A stretch of 64,000 nucleotides of DNA from Candidatus Krumholzibacteriia bacterium (GCA_029865265.1 JAOUHG010000009.1:58948-122947), one strand, 5' to 3'. Positions 1 through 9,365 are shown, counted from the first letter of the stretch. Translations and numbers: made by a program. The notes: a model not told the origin generated them from the sequence alone.

Positions 1-1502
1 CGCGGGACGCCCGGGAAGCGATTGCCGATGGACTGGTACGGAACGAATTGGATGCGCTCCGTTCCCCGCCGCCGGAGCCGGTCCACCTGTGCCCGGCAGA
101 ACGCACACTCGCCGTCGTAGACCAGCGTGGCCCGCGGCGGGTCGGGCTGGAACGGCGGGGTCGACACCACGTGCGCCACGTCGAGATTCCCGCTGTGCAG
201 GAATTCGCGCACCGCCTCATGCACCGCGGGCGGCACCAGCAGGTCGGCGTGGCCGGCGTCTTCCACCACCAGGTGGCGCGGGCTGAGGAAGCCGGGCGCC
301 AGCTCGGGCACGTTCTCGTCCGGCGTGCGGCAATCGAGCCGCCCGGTTACAAACAGCGTCTTGATGTTGGAACGGAGCGAGGAACGAAACCCGTCGCCGA
401 GGTCCGGGCTGCCGAGCGCCTCGCAGATCTCGGGGAAGGGCCAGTCGATGGTGCGCCCCAGTGGTGCGTCGCGTGCCTCGTTCTCGATTCTCTCCCACCG
501 CGGCGCGGACACGCCGGAGGCGCAGTCCACGCAGTAGCGCAGCGGCGAGCGGAACAGCCCGCCACGAAACTCCTCCACCAGCGCTCGAAACAGCGGGTCG
601 CCGCCCAGGTCCGAGAAGTCGCCCGCCGTCATGTTGGACAGCACCGCTGGCAGGCGTTTGAGCGTGCGGGTATCCGCGATGGCCTGCGCGAGCACCCACT
701 CCACGTCGAAGCGCCCGATGGCCGCGGCGCGCCCGTCCGGCCACGCGACCCGCGCGGGCCTGGCCTCGATCTCGCAGAGGGCGGCGCGCACCGCCGCTGC
801 GGCATCGAAACCGGCGCGCGCCGAGAGCCGTGCGAGCTGCAGGTGCACCCGCGACGGAAGCTTGTAGGTCTGGTCCGGTCCCTCGGGTCCCGTCAGCACC
901 ACCCGGCCGGGCAGACCCGGGTGCCGCCGCATCACCGACACCGCGAGGTGCGTGCCGTAACTCCAACCCAGCAGGTTCACGCGCGGGTAGCCGAGGGCGC
1001 GCGCCAGGTCGGCCACGTCGTCGGCACTCTCCTGCGCGTTGAAACCGGCGATGTCGATACCGCGTCCGGCCAGGCCGGACACGCAGCGTCGCATGGCATC
1101 GATGGCGGCGGCCGTGAAGCCCTCGCGTGTCACCGGCTGCTCGAGCGGAATCTCCAGCGGATGGTCACAGACAGGCGACGGCGTGCTCAATCCACTGCCG
1201 CGTTGGTCGAGCAGGATGACGTCCCCGTTGGAACGCAATAGTTGAAACAGAGCAAAGAGCCGGCCCCGCCCGGACGCAATGGCGGACAGGCCCGGACCAC
1301 CGGTCAGGAACACGGTGGGGTCGCCGGCCCGGATCGGATCCAGCGCGGGCAAGCGGACGAATACCAGTTCCACGGCGCCGGCCGCGGGGCGGTCCCGCCG
1401 CACGGGCAGCCTGAGGCGCCCGCGCTGCGCCGTGACGGCACGGCCGTCCTTTGCGCGGTACTCCGCGGGCTCGAGGTGGAGCGTGTTGAAGGGGACGGGC
1501 AT
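1..1502 (-). CDS. Alpha/beta-hydrolase (TAP-like) fused to DCC/DUF393 thiol-disulfide oxidoreductase domain, 3' end cut by window edge
   Basis: The frame is open on the minus strand from about 1502 through base 1 with no stop, so the C-terminus lies outside the window. The first ~400 residues are an alpha/beta hydrolase of the proline-iminopeptidase/tripeptidyl-aminopeptidase type: an oxyanion motif FLTGGPG (near 1300), DQRGSG (near 1200), nucleophile elbow GWSYG (near 960), acid in GRLDCRTP (near 340) and histidine in DAGHADLL (near 250). A Pro-rich linker near 150 leads into LVYDGECAFCRAQVDRL, the YDGxCxFC signature of the DCC (DUF393) family, which carries a CxxC redox pair. Peptidase or esterase activity and a redox role for the tail are inferences from family. 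The start is uncertain: ATG at 1502 is used, but GTG at 1535 sits just after a TACAAT word (1540-1545, minus). The gene is divergent from the PLP-enzyme gene at 1606. Confidence 0.85.
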   Translation of the reverse strand, partial: MPVPFNTLHLEPAEYRAKDGRAVTAQRGRLRLPVRRDRPAAGAVELVFVRLPALDPIRAGDPTVFLTGGPGLSAIASGRGRLFALFQLLRSNGDVILLDQRGSGLSTPSPVCDHPLEIPLEQPVTREGFTAAAIDAMRRCVSGLAGRGIDIAGFNAQESADDVADLARALGYPRVNLLGWSYGTHLAVSVMRRHPGLPGRVVLTGPEGPDQTYKLPSRVHLQLARLSARAGFDAAAAVRAALCEIEARPARVAWPDGRAAAIGRFDVEWVLAQAIADTRTLKRLPAVLSNMTAGDFSDLGGDPLFRALVEEFRGGLFRSPLRYCVDCASGVSAPRWERIENEARDAPLGRTIDWPFPEICEALGSPDLGDGFRSSLRSNIKTLFVTGRLDCRTPDENVPELAPGFLSPRHLVVEDAGHADLLVPPAVHEAVREFLHSGNLDVAHVVSTPPFQPDPPRATLVYDGECAFCRAQVDRLRRRGTERIQFVPYQSIGNRFPGVP

Positions 1503-1605
1503 CGGTGTGTGCGGCTTGTAAACCCAACGGGTCACCCTTATTGTATAGCTTTCAAACCACTCCCTCCAGCCGAGAACGTGCAAAAGCGCCGTCAGGAGCC
1601 CAGTC

Positions 1606-2760
1606 ATGGAGATCACCCATATCGAGACCAAGGTCGTCCACTCCGGAGAACCTCGCCCCCGCCTGGGCGGCGCGGTGGCACTGCCCATCTTTCAGACCGC
1701 CATGTACGAGACGCGGGGCGAGGAGGGCACGTATCACGACGTGCGCTACATCCGCCTCAACAACACACCCAACCACCTCGTGCTGCACGACAAGCTGGCG
1801 GCACTGGAGAATGCCGAGGCGGCGCTGGTCACCTCCAGCGGCATGGCCGCCATCTCGACCGCATTGCTGACGGTGCTGCAGCAGGGCGACCACTTGCTGG
1901 TGCAGGATTGTCTCTACGGCGGCACGCACACGTTCATCACGCACGACTTCGCACGCTTCGGCATCGAGTACGACGTCATCGACGGCGCCGATCCCTCCTC
2001 GTGGAAGGCGAAGCTGCGTTCCAACACGCGCGCCATCTACGTGGAGTCCATCGCCAATCCCATGATGAGCGTGAGCGACCTGGCGGGTGTCACGGCGTTT
2101 GCGCGGGAGCACGGACTGGTATCCATGATCGACAATACCTTCGCGAGCCCGGTCAACTTCCGTCCCGCGGAGTGGGGATTCGACCTCTCTCTGCACAGCT
2201 GCACCAAGTACCTCAACGGCCACAACGACATCGTGGCGGGCGCGGTCATAGGACGTTCGGACCTGGTGGAAGAGGTGCGCCTGAAGCTCAACCACCTGGG
2301 TGGATCGCTGGATCCGCACGCGTGTTTCCTGCTGCACCGCGGCATGAAGACGCTGGCGCTGCGCGTGCGTCACCAGAACGTGAGCGCGCTGGCGCTGGCG
2401 CGGTTCCTCGAGGAGCACCCCGCGGTGGCGACGGTGAACTACCCCGGCCTGACCGCCAACGCGAGCCACGAGCGCGCGGCGGAGTTCTTCGACGGATTCG
2501 GCGGCATGCTGAGCTTCGAGCTCAAGGACGGCGTTGAAGCCGCGGAACGCCTGATGGACCGCGTGGAGCTGCCGGTGATTGCACCCAGCCTGGGCGGCGT
2601 GGACACGCTGCTCACCCGTCCGGTGACGACATCGCACAAGGGACTCACGCCGGCGGAGCGCGCCCGCCTGGGCCTGAGCGACGCGCTGGTGCGCATGTCG
2701 GTGGGCATCGAGGCGAGCGAAGACCTGATCGACGATCTCAATCGCGCGCTCGAGGACTGA
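1606..2760 (+). CDS. Trans-sulfuration PLP-dependent enzyme (Cys/Met metabolism family)
   Basis: The 384-aa product is a full-length member of the Cys/Met-metabolism PLP family (cystathionine gamma-synthase, cystathionine beta-lyase, methionine gamma-lyase), fold type I, cytosolic. Visible landmarks are the YIR substrate/phosphate-loop motif (48-50), SSGMAA near 77-82, which contacts the cofactor, the DNTFASP segment (176-182) and the Schiff-base lysine K201 in HSCTKYLNGHND. The active-site tyrosine loop and C-terminal MSVGIE(A/D)xEDLIDDL end are intact. Sequence alone does not separate gamma-synthase from lyase activity, so the substrate is left open. AGGAG lies 9 nt before the ATG. The stop overlaps the next gene's ATG by one base (TGATG), indicating translational coupling with the SDR downstream. 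Confidence 0.93.
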   Translation: MEITHIETKVVHSGEPRPRLGGAVALPIFQTAMYETRGEEGTYHDVRYIRLNNTPNHLVLHDKLAALENAEAALVTSSGMAAISTALLTVLQQGDHLLVQDCLYGGTHTFITHDFARFGIEYDVIDGADPSSWKAKLRSNTRAIYVESIANPMMSVSDLAGVTAFAREHGLVSMIDNTFASPVNFRPAEWGFDLSLHSCTKYLNGHNDIVAGAVIGRSDLVEEVRLKLNHLGGSLDPHACFLLHRGMKTLALRVRHQNVSALALARFLEEHPAVATVNYPGLTANASHERAAEFFDGFGGMLSFELKDGVEAAERLMDRVELPVIAPSLGGVDTLLTRPVTTSHKGLTPAERARLGLSDALVRMSVGIEASEDLIDDLNRALED

Positions 2761-3542
2761 TGGCGTCTCGCCCCGTCGCACTGATCACCGGCGCGTCCAT
2801 GGGCCTGGGTGCGGAGTTCGCGCGGCTGTTCGCAGCCAACGGTCACGACCTGGTGCTCACCGCGCGCAGCGCGGACCGGCTGGCATCGGTGAAGCGCGAG
2901 GTCGAGAACCTGCACGGCGCGTCGGTGCGTATCATCGTGGCCGACCTCACCGATCCCGGCGCCCCGCACGCCATCCGCGACGAACTCGCGGCCGCGGGCG
3001 TCGAGATCGACGTGCTGGTCAACAATGCCGGCTACGGCATGTACGGCTTCTTTCACCAGGCGGACCGCGACGGGGTCATGGGCATGATCCAGGTGAACGT
3101 GAACGCGCTGGTGCTGCTCACACGCCTGTTCATCGACGGCATGGTGGCGCGCGGGCGCGGGCGCATCCTCAACGTGGCCTCCACCGCGGCCTTTCAGCCC
3201 GGCCCGCTGCAACCGGTCTACTACGCGTCCAAGGCCTTCGTGCTGTCCTTCACCGAGGCGATCGCCAACGAACTCAAGGGCACCGGCGTCACCGCGACGG
3301 CGCTGTGCCCCGGCCCCGTGCCCACCGGCTTTCAGGAGCGCGCCAACGTGGGTGACGTGCGCGGGCTGCGGCTCATCATGCGCACAACGCCCGAGCAGGT
3401 GGTGCGCGAGGGCTTCGACGGCATGATCCGGGGGCGGTCCGTGGTGATCCCAGGCACGCTCAACAAGGTCCTCGTGTTCCTGCTGCGTTTCTTTCCGCGC
3501 AATTTCGTCACCGCCATGGTACGGCGCATCCAGTCGCACTGA
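2760..3542 (+). CDS. Short-chain dehydrogenase/reductase (SDR)
   Basis: This 260-aa classical SDR has the nucleotide-binding motif TGASMGLG (10-17), the NNAG motif (88-91), a catalytic Ser near 141 and the YxxxK pair Y154/K158 in YYASK. After TGxxxGxG the strand-2 end reads LTARS, and the Arg there usually points to NADP(H) preference. It should be a soluble oxidoreductase on a carbonyl/hydroxyl substrate that cannot be named from sequence. The C-terminus is extended and hydrophobic (VLVFLLRFFPRNFV), a trait of DltE-like SDRs that may touch membranes. It overlaps the PLP-enzyme stop by one base and is followed after 3 nt by the first GT-C gene, so it is inside an operon-like run. Confidence 0.92.
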   Translation: MASRPVALITGASMGLGAEFARLFAANGHDLVLTARSADRLASVKREVENLHGASVRIIVADLTDPGAPHAIRDELAAAGVEIDVLVNNAGYGMYGFFHQADRDGVMGMIQVNVNALVLLTRLFIDGMVARGRGRILNVASTAAFQPGPLQPVYYASKAFVLSFTEAIANELKGTGVTATALCPGPVPTGFQERANVGDVRGLRLIMRTTPEQVVREGFDGMIRGRSVVIPGTLNKVLVFLLRFFPRNFVTAMVRRIQSH

Positions 3543-3545
3543 TCC

Positions 3546-5126
3546 ATGCGCATGCCGAAAGTCGACCCCGCCTGGTTCACGCGCCCACGCAAGATTGCCG
3601 CTGCGATTCTCGGCCTCGCGCTGCTGATCCGGCTGTGGGATCTCAACGCGCGCTCGTTGTGGCTGGACGAGGCCATGGAGTACTGGGTGGCATCCGCACC
3701 GCTCTCGCGCCTGGCGACGGTGGTGCGCGACGGTATCCAGGATCCGCCGCTGTACTCGTTTCTGCTCCACGCATGGATGACTCCCGCGGACAACGAGACA
3801 TGGATGCGCCTGCTCTCGGTGTTCTTCGGCGTGGCCAGCGTGGCCGGCGTGATGGTGATCGGCTACCGCTTGCGGGGCTGGACCACGGCGCTGGTGGCCG
3901 GGCTCATCATGGGCATCGTTCCGACGGCGGTGCGCTACTCCCAGGAGGTGGGCCAGTACGCGCCCATGCAGTGCTTCCTGGTGTGGAGCATCGTGGTCCT
4001 GCTGGGACTGGTGCGTACACCCACGCGCGGCGGGTTCGTGCGCTGGGGCCTGCTGGCTATGGCGGCCACCTACACGTACTACGGCACGGTGGTGACACTG
4101 CTCGCCCCCTTCGCCTGCTTCATGATCGAAGCGGCGTGGCGCCGCGACCGGCGGCGCCTGCTGAGCGGCGGTGTCACGCTGGCTGCCTATGCCGTCTCCA
4201 TCCTGCCGCTGATTCTCTACTACCTGCCGCACCAGCTGCGGCGCGGTCCCACCGCGGAGGCGTTCGACCCCATCGGCATCGGATCGTTCAACGTGGAGGC
4301 CATGCGCACCTGGATCACGCTCAAGGAGACGCTGGCGTTCCAGTTTACCGGCTGGCCGTGCAGCAACATGCCCGCGTGGCTGCCGGTGACCCTGGTGATT
4401 CTGTTCATCGCCATGGTGGTGCGTACGCAACGGCGCTTTGCAGTGTGGCTCGTGGCGGCGTGGATCCTGTACGGCGTGATGGGCCGGCTGCGGTTGTTCC
4501 CGTTTGCGTTTCGCTACTCCATCATTCTCGCGCCGCTCATCGTACCGCTGGTGGCGTGCGCCATCCGCGGCGATGTGAACTGGTTGCGGCGTCTCACCAC
4601 CGGTCTCGCGTTCGGCGTGCTGTGCGCGACGTGCGTGGTGTCGCTGCCAAACCGCAGCATCTACAACCGCGTGTTCGGCAATGACAGGTGCGTGTGGCCG
4701 GAAACCGAGGACATCGGCAAGGTGACGCGTTACTGGCACGCGCAGCGACAACCGGGGCAGCGGACGTACGTCTACTACGGCGCCGTTCCCAGCTTTGCCT
4801 ACTACGCGGACCACCTCTCCGGCGAGAAACCCGAACGTCCCGATCTCTGGTATCTGGACTGCTGGCGCAACGCCGACACGCCGTGGTGCCGCACCGGAGA
4901 CATCTTCTACGGCCGCTGGCTGCGCGCGCTCCCGCCCGACCAGAAGATGGCGTCGATCTTCGAGACCATGTCGGGGATGCCCACTGAATTCTGGATGATC
5001 ATCGCGCACGTGCAGGGACAGGAGAGCATTCCCATCACTCAGATGATCCAGCGCGACTACGTGCTGCTCGACCACGTGACCGGCAGCGACGCCGTCGGCT
5101 TTCTGGTGAGAAGGCGCGCGCCATGA
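3546..5126 (+). CDS. GT-C-type polytopic membrane glycosyltransferase-like protein, copy 1
   Basis: The 526-aa protein is very hydrophobic, with roughly 10-12 membrane segments. The first periplasmic loop carries the acidic pair D41-E42 in LWLDEA, the hallmark position of GT-C enzymes of the PMT/ArnT/GT39 superfamily that use polyprenyl-phosphate sugars. The stretch RYSQEVGQYA (near residues 130-140) is also typical of this superfamily. A soluble C-terminal part contains a conserved-looking YVYYGAVPSFAYYA. Transfer of a sugar from a lipid carrier to a surface acceptor is an inference, because neither donor nor acceptor is visible. It starts 3 nt after the SDR stop and overlaps its tandem paralogue by 4 nt (ATGA). 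Confidence 0.8.
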   Translation: MRMPKVDPAWFTRPRKIAAAILGLALLIRLWDLNARSLWLDEAMEYWVASAPLSRLATVVRDGIQDPPLYSFLLHAWMTPADNETWMRLLSVFFGVASVAGVMVIGYRLRGWTTALVAGLIMGIVPTAVRYSQEVGQYAPMQCFLVWSIVVLLGLVRTPTRGGFVRWGLLAMAATYTYYGTVVTLLAPFACFMIEAAWRRDRRRLLSGGVTLAAYAVSILPLILYYLPHQLRRGPTAEAFDPIGIGSFNVEAMRTWITLKETLAFQFTGWPCSNMPAWLPVTLVILFIAMVVRTQRRFAVWLVAAWILYGVMGRLRLFPFAFRYSIILAPLIVPLVACAIRGDVNWLRRLTTGLAFGVLCATCVVSLPNRSIYNRVFGNDRCVWPETEDIGKVTRYWHAQRQPGQRTYVYYGAVPSFAYYADHLSGEKPERPDLWYLDCWRNADTPWCRTGDIFYGRWLRALPPDQKMASIFETMSGMPTEFWMIIAHVQGQESIPITQMIQRDYVLLDHVTGSDAVGFLVRRRAP

Positions 5127-6685
5127 AGCCGCGGTACTCCCACGCCCGGCGCAACTGGCTTCCGGTTGCCGCCGTGTTGCTGCTGGCGCTGGCCGTGCGC
5201 TGCTGGGACATCAACGCGCGCTCGCTGTGGTTCGACGAAGCCGGCGAATACTGGGTGGCCACGGCTCCCTTCTCCGCGCTGGCACAGAGCGTGCGCACCG
5301 GCACCGGCGATCCCCCGCTGTATTCATTCCTGCTGCACGCGTGGCTCGCGCTGGGATCGAGCGCCATGTGGATGCGCTCGCTGTCGGTGATGGCAAGCCT
5401 CGCCGGCGTCGCGGGTGTGATGACACTGTCGCACCGTCTGGCGGGCCCCCGCGCCGCACTCGCGGCCGGAATCCTGATGGCGCTGATGCCGGCGGACGTG
5501 CGCTACGCGCAGGAGGTGGGCCAGTACGCGCTCATGCTGGGCGCGGTGGCCTGGAACCTGGTGGCACTGCTGGGGCTGTGGCGCACGCCGTCCATCCGTG
5601 CGGGCGTGGTGTGGGCGCTCACCGCGACGGTCGCGTCCTACGCGTACTATGGCGCGGTGATTGCGGTGGGAGTTCCCTTTGCCTGCGCGGGTGTGCAGGC
5701 GCTGGCGCGCGGCGATCGTGCGCGCGTCCGCGCCGGTCTGGCCGGGGTCGCCGCTTATGTGCTGTGCATTCTGCCGCTGGCCCTGTTCATTCTCCCGGCG
5801 CAGCTCTCGCGCGTGGCCGCCAGCGACGTTTCCAGCGCTGCTCCCGGCAACATGGCCGAGCCGGGCCTGCGCGCCGTTGCCACCTTCTTCAGCCAGATTG
5901 TCGCCTTCCAGTTCACCGGCTGGCCGTACACCCGCGTCCCCGCGCTGGTACCGGTTGGAGCCGCGTTGCTGCTGCTGGCATTCGCCGCGCGCGCCAGACC
6001 CCGGCTGCTGGTCTGGCTGGGCGCAACCTGGGCCGTCCACGCCATCGCCGACGCGGCCGGCGTGTTTCCCTACGGCTTCCGCTGGGGGCTGTTCCTGATG
6101 CCGCTGCTGGTGACGTGTATCGCCTGCGGGGTTGCGTCGGCATCGGGGGCTGCCGGGCGCACCGCCGCGCGGGTCGCGCTGGCCTGCCTGCTGCTCGGCA
6201 GCGCGGTGTCACTCCCCAACCGTTCGCTGCGCGACACCCTGTATAAGGAAGCGCACTGGCCGTGGCCGGAGACCGAGGACCTGCGCGCGGTGCTTTCCTA
6301 CTGGCGCGCTAACCGTACCGCGGCCGAGCCGACCTACGTGTACTACGGGGCCGTCCCCGCCTTTGCTTACTACACGCGCACGGACCCTTGGGCGCGCGAC
6401 CTGCGAGCAACCTGGTACCTCGACTGCTGGCACGAGGGCGGGGATGCCTGCGGGCGCGGGGGGGTTCACTTCGGGCGCTGGCTGCGCGGTCTCAACCAGA
6501 CGCAGCGCGTCGCGGACGTGTTCCGCTCCTTCGGTGGAGCGCCGGAATCGTTCTGGGTCGTGTTCTCGCACATGCAGCCCAACGACGATCGTGATCTGGT
6601 GGCGGATCTGGTCGCAAACGGGTATCTTATCCAGTCCGCTTACCAGGCGAGCGACGCCGCGGTGTTCTTTCTGAAGCGGAATTGA
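5123..6685 (+). CDS. GT-C-type polytopic membrane glycosyltransferase-like protein, copy 2
   Basis: The 520-aa product is homologous along its whole length to the preceding gene: WDINARSLWFDEAGEYWVA with the acidic pair D38-E39, DPPLYSFLLHAWL, RYAQEVGQYA, FQFTGWP, a matching WPWPETEDL and a matching YVYYGAVPAFAYY near the C-terminus. It is therefore a tandem duplication that has diverged considerably. About 10-12 membrane segments are predicted from hydrophobicity. It begins inside the upstream stop (ATGA overlap), so the two copies are probably translated together and could act as a pair or on two acceptors. Membrane sugar transfer is a family-based inference. Confidence 0.8.
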   Translation: MKPRYSHARRNWLPVAAVLLLALAVRCWDINARSLWFDEAGEYWVATAPFSALAQSVRTGTGDPPLYSFLLHAWLALGSSAMWMRSLSVMASLAGVAGVMTLSHRLAGPRAALAAGILMALMPADVRYAQEVGQYALMLGAVAWNLVALLGLWRTPSIRAGVVWALTATVASYAYYGAVIAVGVPFACAGVQALARGDRARVRAGLAGVAAYVLCILPLALFILPAQLSRVAASDVSSAAPGNMAEPGLRAVATFFSQIVAFQFTGWPYTRVPALVPVGAALLLLAFAARARPRLLVWLGATWAVHAIADAAGVFPYGFRWGLFLMPLLVTCIACGVASASGAAGRTAARVALACLLLGSAVSLPNRSLRDTLYKEAHWPWPETEDLRAVLSYWRANRTAAEPTYVYYGAVPAFAYYTRTDPWARDLRATWYLDCWHEGGDACGRGGVHFGRWLRGLNQTQRVADVFRSFGGAPESFWVVFSHMQPNDDRDLVADLVANGYLIQSAYQASDAAVFFLKRN

Positions 6686-6699
6686 TACCGGCAGAAACC

Positions 6700-8574
6700 A
6701 TGATCCAGTTCAACCGTGTCAGCAAATCCTTCGGGAGCCAGCTCCTCTTCGAGGACATGAGCTTCGGGCTCAACCGCCGCGAGCGGGTGGGGCTGGTGGG
6801 CCGCAACGGCCACGGCAAGACCACCCTGTTCCGCATGGTGCTGGGCGAGCTCTCACCCGACGGCGGCGACATCGTCATTCCGCGGCGCTACCGCATCGGT
6901 CACCTCGACCAGCACATCCGCTTCACCCAGCCCACGGTGCTGGGCGAGGCGGCGCTCGGACTCCCGGAGGGTCATCGCGACGAGACCTGGCGCGCGGAGG
7001 CAATCCTCTTCGGCCTCGGCTTCGGCGCCGCCGACATGGAACGCTCGCCGGACCTCTTCTCGGGCGGCTTCCAGGTGCGCTTGAACCTGGCCAAGGTGCT
7101 GGTGTCCGAGCCGGATCTGCTGCTGCTCGACGAGCCCACCAACTACCTCGACGTCGTCTCCATCCGCTGGCTGGAGCGCTTTCTCAACGAGTGGAAGACC
7201 GAACTGATGCTCATCACCCACGACCGTTCCTTTATGGACAGCGTGGTGACGCACACCGTGGCCATCCACCGCCGCCGCGCCAAGAAAATCGCCGGCAACA
7301 CCGAGAAGATGTACGCGCAGATCCTGCAGGAAGAGGAAATCTACGAGAAAACGCGCATGAACGACGAGCGCAAGCGCCGCGAGATCGAACGTTTCATCGA
7401 GCGCTTCCGCGCCAAGAACTCGCTGGCCACGCGCGTGCAGTCGCGCGTGAAACAGCTGGCCAAGCACGAGCGCCTGGAGAAACTGGAACGCATCCAGACC
7501 CTGGACTTCGAGTTCAACGCCGCACCCTTTCCGGCCAAGTCGCTGATGCGCGTGGACGGGGTGTCGTTCGGGTACGGTGACGGCGCCGCCCTGTTCGAGA
7601 ATCTGAACTTCGAGATCCACGACCACGAACGCATCTGCGTCATCGGTCCCAACGGCAAGGGCAAGTCGACGCTGCTGCGCGTGCTGGCCGGCGAGCTGGA
7701 GCCGCGCAAAGGAAGAATTACCTCGCACCCGCGCACCGTGCCCGGGTACTTCGCCCAGACCAACGTCAACACGCTGCACCCCAAGCTCACCGTCATCGAG
7801 GAAGTGCAGTCCGCCGACCCATCGTGTCTGCCGCAGAAGGCGCGCGACGTGGCCGGTGTGATGATGTTCGAGGGCGACGACGGGCTCAAGAAGATATCGG
7901 TGCTCTCCGGCGGCGAGAAGAGCCGGGTGATGCTGGCCAAGCTGGTGGTGACGCCGAGCAACCTGCTGTTCCTCGACGAGCCCACCAACCACCTGGACAT
8001 GGATTCGTGCGACTCGCTGCTCGCCGCCATCGACGCGTTCGATGGTGCGGCGGTGATCGTGACCCACAACGAGATGTTCCTGCACGCACTGGCCACCAAG
8101 TTCATCATCTTCGACCGCGGTGGCGTGCGCGTATTCGACGGCAGCTACCAGGACTTCCTCGACACCATCGGCTGGGAGATGGACGACAGCATGGCGCGCA
8201 CGCGCACCCCCGACGCGCCCGCGCCCAAAGCCCCGCCCACCCCGGTGGTCACGGCGGCGGCGGACCGCAAGGCGACGCGCCAGACGCGTGCAAAGATGGT
8301 GCAGGAACGCGCCAGGCTGCTGGGTCCGCTGGAAAAGCGCGTGGCCGAGGCGGAGAAACGCATCATGACGCTGGAGCGCGACCGCGAGAACACCTTCGCC
8401 GCCCTGGCCAATGCGTCCGCCAGCGGCGACGCGACGGTCATCGCCGAGCTGTCGAAGAAGAGCCGCGAGCTGGAGTCGCGCATCGAGTCCGCCTACGAGG
8501 ACCTGGAGAAGGCGACGCTGGCGTTCGAACGGGAGTCAAAGTCATTCGAAGGCAAGTGGAAGGAGGCCATGTGA
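6700..8574 (+). CDS. ABC-F family ATPase (duplicated ATP-binding cassettes)
   Basis: This 624-aa cytosolic protein has two ABC ATPase domains and no membrane domain, as in the ABC-F group (EttA, Uup, antibiotic-resistance ARE proteins) that act at the ribosomal E site. Domain 1 has Walker A GRNGHGKTT, a degenerate signature LFSGGFQVRLNLAK and Walker B LLLLDEPTNYLD. Domain 2 has GPNGKGKST, a canonical LSGGEKSRVMLAK and LLFLDEPTNHLD. The linker between them is charged and helical (P-site-tRNA interaction motif region). A basic/acidic coiled coil fills the last ~90 residues, resembling Uup/YdiF-type C-terminal domains. ATG 6700 is chosen over a TTG at 6682 because the family begins MIxFxxVSKSFG. 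The stop overlaps the next ATG by one base. Confidence 0.93.
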   Translation: MIQFNRVSKSFGSQLLFEDMSFGLNRRERVGLVGRNGHGKTTLFRMVLGELSPDGGDIVIPRRYRIGHLDQHIRFTQPTVLGEAALGLPEGHRDETWRAEAILFGLGFGAADMERSPDLFSGGFQVRLNLAKVLVSEPDLLLLDEPTNYLDVVSIRWLERFLNEWKTELMLITHDRSFMDSVVTHTVAIHRRRAKKIAGNTEKMYAQILQEEEIYEKTRMNDERKRREIERFIERFRAKNSLATRVQSRVKQLAKHERLEKLERIQTLDFEFNAAPFPAKSLMRVDGVSFGYGDGAALFENLNFEIHDHERICVIGPNGKGKSTLLRVLAGELEPRKGRITSHPRTVPGYFAQTNVNTLHPKLTVIEEVQSADPSCLPQKARDVAGVMMFEGDDGLKKISVLSGGEKSRVMLAKLVVTPSNLLFLDEPTNHLDMDSCDSLLAAIDAFDGAAVIVTHNEMFLHALATKFIIFDRGGVRVFDGSYQDFLDTIGWEMDDSMARTRTPDAPAPKAPPTPVVTAAADRKATRQTRAKMVQERARLLGPLEKRVAEAEKRIMTLERDRENTFAALANASASGDATVIAELSKKSRELESRIESAYEDLEKATLAFERESKSFEGKWKEAM

Positions 8575-9365
8575 TGCGCGCCACCGGATTCACCCTCGCC
8601 GTTGTCTGCGCGGCCACCGCGTGGCTCGCCGCGGCCGCCCCGGCGGCGCGAGCCATCCGGCCCATGGCCACCGACCGGCCCACCCGCACCGACACGCCCT
8701 ATTCGGTGCCGGCGGAGCACTTCCAACTGGAGATGGACTTCGTGACCGTCGGCCATCTGGGCTACGGCGACACCGACATCGACGGATTCAGCATTGCGCC
8801 CTTCAATCTCAAGTACGGCTTCACCGACGCGGTGGACGTGCAGTTTCTGATTACGCCCTACCTCAGCACGACAACCACCACCGGCGGAAGCGAGGAAACC
8901 GAAGATGGCTTCGGGCCGGCGGGCATGCGCATCAAGGTCAACCTCACCGGCAACGACGGCGAGGGAACGGCGGTGGCGGTGATTCCCTATTTCGTCGCAC
9001 CCACGCGCGGCATCGAAAAGCTCGACAACACGGTGTACGGCCTGTCGGTGCCGTTTGCCTTCACGCTGGCGAACGGGCGCACGCTCGGCGCGGCGGCGGG
9101 CGCGGAGGCAATCGGCGACGGCGACACGTCGGTCTTTGCGTCGGTGGTGTTCAGCACGCCGGTGGTCGACGCCTGGAGCGGCTACCTGGAGCTGTACGGA
9201 ATCGCCGGCGGGCTCGACGACGCGGACACCCAGATCGTCACGCTGGACGCGGGCGCGGTGCTCGACCCGGGGCGGAACTGGGCGTTCGACGCCGGCATCA
9301 ACGTGGGCATCACCCCGGACACCGAGGATTGGCGCGTGTTCGTGGGGGCCTCGGCGCGCCGATAG
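8574..9365 (+). CDS. Outer-membrane beta-barrel, MetA/phenol-degradation-like family
   Basis: The 263-aa product has a signal peptide (MRATGFTLAVVCA... cleaved after PAARA). It is followed by ATDRPTRTDTPYSVPAEHFQLEMDFV, the opening typical of the Phenol_MetA_deg-type transporter barrels. Alternating hydrophobic strands run to the last aromatic/basic residues (WRVFVGASARR). Such proteins are outer-membrane barrels found near many unrelated operons, and no substrate can be inferred. The ATG overlaps the TGA of the ABC-F gene by one base. A GTG at 8571 is an alternative start one codon upstream. It is the last gene of the plus-strand run, and a 41-nt gap follows before the propeller lipoprotein. 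Confidence 0.82.
   Translation: MRATGFTLAVVCAATAWLAAAAPAARAIRPMATDRPTRTDTPYSVPAEHFQLEMDFVTVGHLGYGDTDIDGFSIAPFNLKYGFTDAVDVQFLITPYLSTTTTTGGSEETEDGFGPAGMRIKVNLTGNDGEGTAVAVIPYFVAPTRGIEKLDNTVYGLSVPFAFTLANGRTLGAAAGAEAIGDGDTSVFASVVFSTPVVDAWSGYLELYGIAGGLDDADTQIVTLDAGAVLDPGRNWAFDAGINVGITPDTEDWRVFVGASARR

Noticed and set aside
2439..5075. Long open frame on the minus strand (about 878 codons) opposite the PLP-enzyme, SDR and first GT-C genes
   Set aside because: It is His/Arg/Gly-rich without motifs and lies opposite three well-supported genes. High GC content makes long antisense frames common here. Many similar frames (e.g. opposite 6853-8085, 50814-53153, 54199-56973) were left out for the same reason.
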